The notes below the pieces were generated by a model. It did not search any database. It was not told where the DNA came from and was given only the letters and a program-made list of their open reading frames with translations. A DNA stretch of 5,951 nt from Candidatus Dojkabacteria bacterium (GTDB taxonomy: Bacteria > Patescibacteriota > Dojkabacteria > J137), in contig JAGQLJ010000041.1 of the NCBI GenBank assembly GCA_020429495.1, positions 1-5,951 of the forward strand, written 5' to 3'. Shown here piece after piece: positions 1-5,007 of the stretch (its first letter is position 1; every line of letters starts with the position of its first letter). The position numbers and the translations under genes are program-made.

Positions 1-20
1 TTTTTTTTTTTTTATAAATA

Positions 21-26
21 TATTAT
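21..26 (+). promoter_or_regulatory. Possible -10 element of the LysM gene
   Basis: TATTAT lies 20 bases before the ATG at 47 in an almost pure A/T leader; TATAAA at 13-18 is an alternative. A start point about 7 bases downstream would give a leader of roughly 14 bases, matching the short leaders inferred elsewhere in the window. No -35 box can be judged because the window begins in a run of 13 T. That run could also be the tail of a terminator lying outside the window. This call rests on composition and spacing only. Confidence 0.25.
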
Positions 27-46
27 TTTTTATCGCACTATTTTGT

Positions 47-745
47 ATGGCAAAAAAAGACAGAAATAGGCCACAAAATAATGCCGAGAACTCTGAAAAC
101 AAAAAGAAAAGAAAAACGCGAATGGATCGAATTCGTGAAAATAAGCCTCTTTTTGGACTAGTTGTTCTTGTAGGCTTAATTATTCTTGCTGCTATTGGTG
201 TAGGAGCATACTATGCTATCGATAGCCTAACATCTAATAACGACAGCGAGACAGTAGAAGAATCTAACAATGAAGATGCTGACGCATCTAATTCTGAAGA
301 TTCAAATAATTCTTCACAAGACTCTGAAAATAGTGAAGATTCTCAAAATACTTCAGACGAAAACAATAATTCTGATGATTCTGGGTCTTCCGATAGTTCT
401 GATAACGACTCTGGAAACACATCTTCTGATAGTGATAGCTCAAACAACGGTGAAGCTCAAGCAACAGGTCATTCTGCAGGTGGTCTAGCAAAAAGCTTAG
501 CTGTGGGGGAAGAAATTGCAAGAACAGGTGTATGGAGAGCTACAGATTATATCTTTGGTGATATTGTTTCTAGCGACTACACTGTACAAAGTGGAGATAC
601 ACTTTGGGAAATTGCTGATGGATATTATGGAGACGGATTTAAATGGGTTGTAATCAAGGACAATAATTCTGGTGCAATTGATGTGCTACCAAATGGGGAA
701 GAAGCTCTTATCTACCCAGGTACACAATTAACACTTCCTGAATAA
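47..745 (+). CDS. Membrane-anchored LysM-domain protein with acidic low-complexity linker
   Basis: This is probably a cell-surface protein that binds peptidoglycan. Residues 1-34 are rich in Lys, Arg and Asn, which predicts a cytoplasmic N-terminus. Residues 35-57 are a hydrophobic helix (LFGLVVLVGLIILAAIG and onward) that would act as an uncleaved signal anchor. Residues 62-140 consist almost only of Ser, Asp, Asn, Glu and some Thr, with no Lys or Arg, giving a strongly acidic disordered spacer. Residues 178-230 form a LysM domain: YTVQSGDTLWEIA, then the GDGFKW segment, and YPGTQLTLP at the end. LysM modules of this type bind N-acetylglucosamine-containing glycans such as peptidoglycan. No hydrolase or other catalytic domain is present, so the role may be anchoring or spacing in the envelope. 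The ATG at 47 is the only start that includes the basic tail; no Shine-Dalgarno site is visible. The gene converges on the 811-2418 gene and ends in a strong terminator. Confidence 0.9.
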   Translation: MAKKDRNRPQNNAENSENKKKRKTRMDRIRENKPLFGLVVLVGLIILAAIGVGAYYAIDSLTSNNDSETVEESNNEDADASNSEDSNNSSQDSENSEDSQNTSDENNNSDDSGSSDSSDNDSGNTSSDSDSSNNGEAQATGHSAGGLAKSLAVGEEIARTGVWRATDYIFGDIVSSDYTVQSGDTLWEIADGYYGDGFKWVVIKDNNSGAIDVLPNGEEALIYPGTQLTLPE

Positions 746-762
746 ATTGTACTTGTTTCCTT

Positions 763-794
763 AAATAGCACCGTAGTTACGGTGCTATTTTTTT
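763..794 (+). terminator. Rho-independent terminator of the LysM gene, between convergent genes
   Basis: A perfect 13-base inverted repeat (763-775 against 778-790) folds into a stable hairpin with core AGCACCG/CGGTGCT; in practice the innermost pair opens to make the loop. The T tract at 788-794 follows on the plus strand, 18 bases after the LysM stop. On the minus strand the stem is followed by TTTAAGG rather than a T run, so termination of the convergent 811-2418 gene from that side would be weaker. That gene also ends 17 bases before this structure. Confidence 0.93.
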
Positions 795-810
795 GAATTA
801 ATTTGAAATT

Positions 811-2418
811 TTAATAAAGCATTAAATCTTTTTCATCCCCTTGCACTCTTCTATCTACAACTTTTGGTAAATTAGCTCCAGAAGAATCTTCGGAATATGA
901 ATTTTGAATTTCTGTTAAAGCTTGCTCAAGCTCACTTGACTTAGATATTACTTTGATTTTTTGTTTATCTTCAGGTGTTAAGTTTGCCAGCACGCTAATT
1001 TGATCTAGAATATTATGCCAATCGTCACCAATACAGATTATCGGTTTGCTTGCGGCACCATAAAGTTTAGAAAGATGAATAGCTGTTGTAAACATAGATA
1101 GAATCTCTGTCCCTGGCATTGTCATAAATACAAATACTCTTGATTCTTTTATAAAATGTTTTAATTTCTCAAGATAATTTGAATATATAATTGAAACTTC
1201 TAAGCTTGAAGATTTTGGTGTTTGATTATTTTGATTTAAAAATGATTGTAAATATACACCTGTAATTTTATTACCCGATTCATTAGCTGCTTCTATTGCA
1301 GCTTGTCCTAATCCTGACTGCGAATCGATCGTAACTTCATATTTTTTATTTAGCAATTCTTGAATTGTACTTTTAAACTCTTGATAGTCTTGCCCAGCAT
1401 TTTCTAGACCTAAAAACCCTAGCTTTGAAAATAATTGTTTATTTTTAGCACTATTGTTTGAAGTTGATTCAACATTATTTGTTGTATTTATATCAAGCAC
1501 ATTTGGTTTTTCTTCTTGCGGTTCAACGGGATTAGATTCTTCAGTTTTTTGATCAATAATTTCTGAAATAGTTTCAGGGTTATTATTAACAGGCTGAGTT
1601 GGGGAATTATTTTCCTCCACAGGTTGTACTGGCTGTTGTTCTATCTCTTCATTATTTGTCATAGTACTAGGCATCTGATTCACCTCTGTATTATTTTGAT
1701 CATTGTTTACCTCAGTTAGATTTTCAGCTGGCACTATCTCTGGAACAGTTCCAAGCTCAGGTGTTTGCTGTTGCATACTATTATCTTGAAGAGTAGTTTC
1801 CAAAGATTGATTATTAGACATGTCTGTAGCATCAGGTACAGTTATTGATTGAGTAGGATTATTTTCTACTTGATCTTGCATTGAATTATCTGTTGGTTGA
1901 GCACCACTTTCTACTGGTTGTTCTGCAAGCATATGTGCAGGATCTTGCATTTGAGCAACTGCATTTTGAGAATATGGATCAGATGTTTTTGCAGCCATTT
2001 CTTGTGGGTTTACGTCAGATGGCTGGACATATTCTGGTATTGGCATTGGACTGGCAGGATTTCCTGTTGGTTCTTGTGGCATCGTAGGTTGTTCTTGCGA
2101 TGGTGTTTGCTGAACAGGATTATTACCTGAAAGCATATCAGTTCCATAATCGTTTACAGTATTATTTTGAATTGATGTATCCAGGTTGGGACTTACTGCA
2201 GGTACTGATCTTAAACCAGGTGATGGTGTTATTGTTTGTTGTATATTTGGTTGAGTATTATTACTATCTGTTGCTGGTTGCACAGGTGTCATTGATGTAT
2301 CTGAGGCATTAGCTGCTGGTGCAGTATTACCTACTGGTTCTAAAGATGGGGAAGCAGCTTGTTTAGATGCTTGATCGTCTTTATCTTTGTCTCCTGATAT
2401 AAAATCTAGTAGTCCCAT
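811..2418 (-). CDS. Disordered protein with C-terminal SLOG/LOG-like Rossmann domain
   Basis: The protein has two parts. Residues 1 to about 325 are low complexity, rich in Gln, Asn, Pro, Thr, Ser and Glu, with no Cys or Trp and only one Phe (F6, in the hydrophobic start MGLLDFI). Residues 327 to about 505 look like a folded alpha/beta domain resembling the LOG (lysine-decarboxylase-like) branch of the SLOG superfamily: strand KLGFLGL, a helix, VTIDSQSGLGQAAIEAA (like the family VYGGGxxGLMGAVA loop), ITGVYL, a helix, VFVFMTMPGTEIL in the place of PGGxGTxxE, and then KPIICIGDDW. The signature glycines and the Arg of the family's MHxRK segment are missing, so the classical phosphoribohydrolase reaction is unlikely; nucleotide binding or a structural role is inferred. 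Residues 508-535 form a charged tail. There is no signal peptide or membrane helix. The first ATG after an A/T-rich leader is used, without a Shine-Dalgarno site. It could be another Rossmann-like fold. Confidence 0.8.
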   Translation of the reverse strand: MGLLDFISGDKDKDDQASKQAASPSLEPVGNTAPAANASDTSMTPVQPATDSNNTQPNIQQTITPSPGLRSVPAVSPNLDTSIQNNTVNDYGTDMLSGNNPVQQTPSQEQPTMPQEPTGNPASPMPIPEYVQPSDVNPQEMAAKTSDPYSQNAVAQMQDPAHMLAEQPVESGAQPTDNSMQDQVENNPTQSITVPDATDMSNNQSLETTLQDNSMQQQTPELGTVPEIVPAENLTEVNNDQNNTEVNQMPSTMTNNEEIEQQPVQPVEENNSPTQPVNNNPETISEIIDQKTEESNPVEPQEEKPNVLDINTTNNVESTSNNSAKNKQLFSKLGFLGLENAGQDYQEFKSTIQELLNKKYEVTIDSQSGLGQAAIEAANESGNKITGVYLQSFLNQNNQTPKSSSLEVSIIYSNYLEKLKHFIKESRVFVFMTMPGTEILSMFTTAIHLSKLYGAASKPIICIGDDWHNILDQISVLANLTPEDKQKIKVISKSSELEQALTEIQNSYSEDSSGANLPKVVDRRVQGDEKDLMLY

Positions 2419-2441
2419 TATTAGCTATTTTAATTAACTTA

Positions 2442-2447
2442 ATAATA
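2442..2447 (-). promoter_or_regulatory. Possible -10 element for the SLOG-like gene
   Basis: Read on the minus strand, TATTAT ends 23 bases before the ATG at 2418. The 99-base gap to the upstream gene holds no convincing terminator, so the gene could use this promoter, be read through from 3018-2518, or both. No recognisable -35 box lies 16-18 bases upstream. Confidence 0.25.
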
Positions 2448-2517
2448 GGATACATGAATTTTGAGATGAGTTACAATAGAAACTTTATATTCATTAGACA
2501 TGGCGTTTCCTGTCACA

Positions 2518-3018
2518 TCAAAGCTCTTGTATTACGCCAACCTTCATTGGACCAAAGTTTCCATCAAGTGAAATTACTCCAGATATATTTTCATCTGACC
2601 ATACTTTTTTAATCACGTATTGCACACTCTTTAATAAATCTTTTTTCACTTCCTTACCCAAAGGCATATTTGCCGGAATCTTTGAAGCAAAGTCAATACA
2701 CATGTTATTTTGTTCATTCCCAGATAATCTCAATCCTGCAATTATATATCTATCATTATTCATTCTAAATGCACACTCTTGAGTTAAACAATGTATACGA
2801 CAATGACCACTTTCTGTAGAAATTTTAAATCCATCATTTCTTAAACTCATTAGAGAAGTATATAACTCGCTGTAGTCGTTGATAATTAATTTGTGCTCAC
2901 TTACTTCTTCATCGCCAAAGCTATCTCTGTCAGCTCTAGCACATTGTATTTCCATTCCTGTTGCATTAGTAGAAACACAAGAATAATGAACTGTTGAATC
3001 ATAGTAGCTATCTAACAT
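2518..3018 (-). CDS. Orphan 166-residue protein with Cys/His cluster
   Basis: I do not recognise this family. The frame is open for 501 bases in AT-rich DNA, and its composition is that of a folded soluble protein, unlike its disordered neighbours. It has six cysteines (C14, C26, C73, C77, C82, C107). The central stretch GHCRIHCLTQEC (71-82) holds two His-Cys pairs and a third Cys, arranged as HC-x2-HC-x4-C, which could bind a metal or form disulfides. The C-terminal half has an amphipathic helix (KEVKKDLLKSVQYVIKKVW, 122-140) followed by a beta-like end, VISLDGNFGPMKVGVI. No signal peptide or membrane helix is seen. M1 at 3018 is the first start in the frame and lies only 11 bases from the T tract of a terminator; M22 is an alternative. 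The stop is TGA, the only one among the five genes whose stops lie in the window and whose stop was in doubt for code use; read-through would add just a few residues. Confidence 0.75.
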   Translation of the reverse strand: MLDSYYDSTVHYSCVSTNATGMEIQCARADRDSFGDEEVSEHKLIINDYSELYTSLMSLRNDGFKISTESGHCRIHCLTQECAFRMNNDRYIIAGLRLSGNEQNNMCIDFASKIPANMPLGKEVKKDLLKSVQYVIKKVWSDENISGVISLDGNFGPMKVGVIQEL

Positions 3019-3028
3019 TGTGTTTAAA

Positions 3029-3063
3029 TAAAAAATAAAAAAAACCTCCCTTTTGGGAGGTTT
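3029..3063 (-). terminator. Intrinsic terminator of the 3500-3085 unit, abutting the next gene
   Basis: A perfect 9-bp stem (3042-3050 with 3055-3063; core CCTCCC/GGGAGG) with a TTTT/AAAA loop is followed on the minus strand by a T-rich tract of about 15 bases (3044 down to 3029, broken by single A residues). It begins 21 bases after the stop of the 40-residue ORF, as expected for the end of that transcript. On the plus strand the stem is followed only by TTTGTATATTT, so plus-strand termination is weaker, and no plus-strand gene needs it. Its T tract ends about 10 bases before the ATG of the next minus-strand gene. Confidence 0.93.
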
Positions 3064-3084
3064 GTATATTTATATAAAGATCTT

Positions 3085-3207
3085 CTAGATCATCAAAATC
3101 CCCCCAGCAAATGAACTCACAATAATAATGAGCACTAGGACTGAATTTGTTGATCTAAAATTATTATTCATATTGTTATAATCCGATGGCAGCATTCTAG
3201 CAGCCAT
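3085..3207 (-). CDS. Small 40-residue single-helix membrane protein
   Basis: A short frame encodes 40 residues starting MAARMLPSDYNN and ending in TAG. Residues 1-20 are polar and Asn-rich with two Arg. Residues 22-40 are strongly hydrophobic (SVLVLIIIVSSFAGG and four more residues), enough for one membrane helix that reaches the C-terminus. The basic N-terminus predicts N-in topology. Support for a real gene is contextual: it starts 20 bases after the stop of the 90-residue gene on the same strand, fills the space before the terminator, and leaves 21 bases between its stop and the hairpin. The function is unknown and no family is recognised; small single-helix proteins often act as regulators or partners in membrane complexes, but nothing here shows that. 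M5 is a possible alternative start. No Shine-Dalgarno site is visible. Confidence 0.6.
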   Translation of the reverse strand: MAARMLPSDYNNMNNNFRSTNSVLVLIIIVSSFAGGILMI

Positions 3208-3227
3208 ATAAAAATCTTGCAAATAAA

Positions 3228-3500
3228 TTATTGTTCCACATTGTGTAAGTTTTCTTTAGAACCTGAGCTAGTTACATGAGTAATTAATATATCTGGACCT
3301 CCTAGCTCATCTGTAGTAGCAACAATTTTATCAGTCATGTTTCCAGTTTTTGAATCACAAGGGCTAGTAAATCCTTCAATTCCACTTAGAAAATATGTTC
3401 CGTCTTTAGATTGACTATTATTAGTTAATTGAACATTTTGTGTATCAGGGTCTCGGTCAGAACTACAAGGTGATTGAAAACTATTAAATGAATTAAGCAT
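3228..3500 (-). CDS. Orphan 90-residue protein with two F-x-S-P-C-x-S motifs
   Basis: I do not recognise this protein. It is hydrophilic and rich in Ser, Asn, Thr and Asp, with only two cysteines, C12 and C48. Both lie in the same short motif: FQSPCSS at 8-14 and FTSPCDS at 44-50, which suggests an internal duplication or two equivalent sites. The middle (KDGTYFLSGIEGF, 32-44) and the stretch GGPDILITHVTSS (67-79) look beta-forming, so a small folded domain is possible. There is no signal peptide or membrane helix. The start at 3500 is the only Met giving this length and sits 27 bases after an extended -10 motif on the minus strand. It is followed by a small membrane ORF and then a terminator, so the two are probably co-transcribed, and the pair may work together. 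It could be a spurious frame, but promoter, operon and terminator placement argue for expression. Confidence 0.65.
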   Translation of the reverse strand: MLNSFNSFQSPCSSDRDPDTQNVQLTNNSQSKDGTYFLSGIEGFTSPCDSKTGNMTDKIVATTDELGGPDILITHVTSSGSKENLHNVEQ

Positions 3501-3527
3501 TTGATTATTATTAAAATTTAATGCGGA

Positions 3528-3536
3528 ATAATAACA
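3528..3536 (-). promoter_or_regulatory. Extended -10 promoter motif for the 3500-3085 unit
   Basis: Read on the minus strand the bases are TGTTATTAT, that is TG, one base, and TATTAT, an extended -10 element one base away from the consensus hexamer. The expected start point is near 3521, giving a leader of about 21 bases. No clear -35 box is seen, which extended -10 promoters tolerate. Confidence 0.45.
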
Positions 3537-3580
3537 GACTTATTTTATATTCCCAAATTAGTGAAGTCATATTTTTATTC

Positions 3581-3589
3581 TGATAGAAT
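3581..3589 (+). promoter_or_regulatory. Extended -10 promoter motif for the 3623-4966 gene
   Basis: TGATAGAAT contains TG, one base, then TAGAAT, one mismatch from TATAAT. It lies 33 bases before the ATG at 3623, predicting a leader of about 27 bases. It is back-to-back with the minus-strand element at 3528-3536, so both transcription units would start from the same 122-base intergenic region. No good -35 hexamer was found at 16-18 bases. Confidence 0.45.
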
Positions 3590-3622
3590 AATGATGAATA
3601 GGTTAAATATTAAAAAATCATA

Positions 3623-4966
3623 ATGAATCAATCTAATAATGAAATGCCAAGTCCTATGACGGAAGAAGAGAAGAAGAAATTAGCAGAAGCTACAATGCAA
3701 GCAAATGCATCTATGAATAAAGTTCAAGAAGCAATGCCTGCAGCTCAACCAGTTGACCAATCACAACCAGCTCCTGCTCAAGATGTAAATACAGTTGAAG
3801 TAAAAGAAATTCCTGCTGTTCCAAGCCCACAAGATCAAGAAGTTCAAGCAATTAATAACTCTGAAAAACCTGCTCCTGTTGAAACAGATGTAAAAGTTGG
3901 AATAGCACCTGAAGTTCCTCAAGCCCCAGAAACACCTGCAGAAACTGAACATATTGAGACATCAGAATCAGAAGAAACACAGACTACTCCCGAAATGGCT
4001 CCTGAAGATAGTACTGAAACAACAACTCAAGCTTCACCTTTACAAGGTGGCGTTCATATTGATGAAAGAGATAATCAAGAAGGTGATTCTAATAATTCAC
4101 CTGACCAGCAAGCTGATACAACTGAAAACGTTGAGGCAATGCCTGAACAAAGTAATGTGCCAAATACTGAACCGGCCGAAGCTCCTGCTCCTCAACCTGA
4201 AGTAGATGAACAAGCTAAATTAAATGAAGCAGTTAGCAGAGTTGAAGAAAATACAACAATGCCTCCAATTACTGAAGGCGAAGAATTAAGTAAAGATATG
4301 CCGCAACCACAGTCCACTCCTGAATCTCAGCTAAATCAAATACCAGAGCAGACAAACCCTGAGCAAGAAAAAGCAGCCCTAGCTTTAAAAAATGCTATGA
4401 ATGCACCTGTTGAACAAACTCAAGGTAATATACATATGAATTCAGAGATAAGTTCTGCACCAGCCATGCCACAAGAGAATACAATGAATATGAATCAACA
4501 AGCTGAGGTTCCTATGCAAATGGCCTCTGCTCAAGAAAAAAATACAACTAGCCCTGAAGCAATGCCTCAACCAATAGCCAGTTCAATGGAACAACAATCT
4601 GCTCCAACTATAATGGAAAGCAATTCAAACCAAATGGAACAGAAAGCTACGCCTAAATATAATTCTAGCGAACTACCTAGTCTTGAAGCCCCAGCTCAAA
4701 ATTCTGGTGGTGGATCAGCAGGCTCTGGTGGCAGAGTTGGAAAACCAGAAGGCACTGGTGTAATGCCACAAAAAGCAGATGCTAAGCCTGAAGTACCAAA
4801 ACAAAGCAGCTCTGCTGATAGTGGAATATCTTCAATCTTAGGAGTTGTTGGAATAGCAGTTGTTTTAGCAGCAATTGTGCTATTTCTGTTTTTCACTTTT
4901 GTTATAACTCCAGATGAAGGATCAATATTCTATGTTGTTAGAGAAGCAGTAAATTCACTGCTTTAA
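3623..4966 (+). CDS. Disordered Pro/Glu/Gln/Met-rich protein with C-terminal membrane helix
   Basis: Residues 1 to about 400 are low complexity: rich in Glu, Gln, Pro, Ala, Thr, Asn and Met, without Cys or Trp, and acidic overall. The dipeptide Met-Pro occurs eight times (M8, M38, M173, M213, M226, M282, M314, M381), three times as EAMP. A glycine-rich hinge (SGGGSAGSGG, 361-370) precedes a more basic segment and then one strong membrane helix at about 404-428 (GVVGIAVVLAAIVLFLFF in its core). A 19-residue tail ends the protein. There is no N-terminal signal, so it is either tail-anchored with the long arm in the cytoplasm or has the arm exported by another route; charge does not settle which. 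No enzyme or binding domain is seen. Composition and the MPQE motif resemble the arm of the 811-2418 protein, though similar bias can arise without homology. Function is unknown. The gene lies 41 bases ahead of gatA, with no terminator between. Confidence 0.85.
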   Translation: MNQSNNEMPSPMTEEEKKKLAEATMQANASMNKVQEAMPAAQPVDQSQPAPAQDVNTVEVKEIPAVPSPQDQEVQAINNSEKPAPVETDVKVGIAPEVPQAPETPAETEHIETSESEETQTTPEMAPEDSTETTTQASPLQGGVHIDERDNQEGDSNNSPDQQADTTENVEAMPEQSNVPNTEPAEAPAPQPEVDEQAKLNEAVSRVEENTTMPPITEGEELSKDMPQPQSTPESQLNQIPEQTNPEQEKAALALKNAMNAPVEQTQGNIHMNSEISSAPAMPQENTMNMNQQAEVPMQMASAQEKNTTSPEAMPQPIASSMEQQSAPTIMESNSNQMEQKATPKYNSSELPSLEAPAQNSGGGSAGSGGRVGKPEGTGVMPQKADAKPEVPKQSSSADSGISSILGVVGIAVVLAAIVLFLFFTFVITPDEGSIFYVVREAVNSLL

Positions 4967-4977
4967 ACGCAAAGATC

Positions 4978-4986
4978 TGGTAAAAT
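4978..4986 (+). promoter_or_regulatory. Possible extended -10 motif upstream of gatA
   Basis: TGGTAAAAT (TG, one base, TAAAAT) lies 21 bases before the gatA ATG, in the 41-base gap. This would give a leader of about 15 bases. The alternative is co-transcription from the preceding gene, as no terminator intervenes. A GGGAG at 4988-4992 resembles a Shine-Dalgarno core but sits 15 bases from the ATG, further than usual, and would fall at or before the start point if this promoter is used. Confidence 0.35.
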
Positions 4987-5007
4987 CGGGAGATAAAGAA
5001 ATAAAAT

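Noticed and set aside
288..521. Minus-strand frame of 77 codons inside the LysM gene, and a plus-strand frame at 270-488
   Set aside because: Both are shadows of the repetitive Ser/Asp/Asn linker of the LysM gene; their products are biased by the repeat and have no start context.
1881..2312. Three overlapping plus-strand frames opposite the SLOG-like gene
   Set aside because: They mirror its Gln/Pro/Asn-rich codons, giving Leu/Val/Trp-rich nonsense, and have no promoter or terminator of their own.
2495..2513. Possible hairpin GACA(T)GG...CCTGTC between the 166-residue gene and the SLOG-like gene
   Set aside because: The stem is only six pairs with a bulge and has no T tract on either strand, so it is not a convincing terminator.
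2518..2520. Use of TGA as glycine (code 25, found in some CPR lineages)
   Set aside because: No other gene contains an in-frame TGA, gatA glycines are all GGN, and reading through this TGA would add only a short tail.
4696..4896. Minus-strand 66-codon frame with Pro-rich end
   Set aside because: It is antisense to the glycine hinge and membrane helix of the 3623-4966 gene, whose codons explain the pattern.
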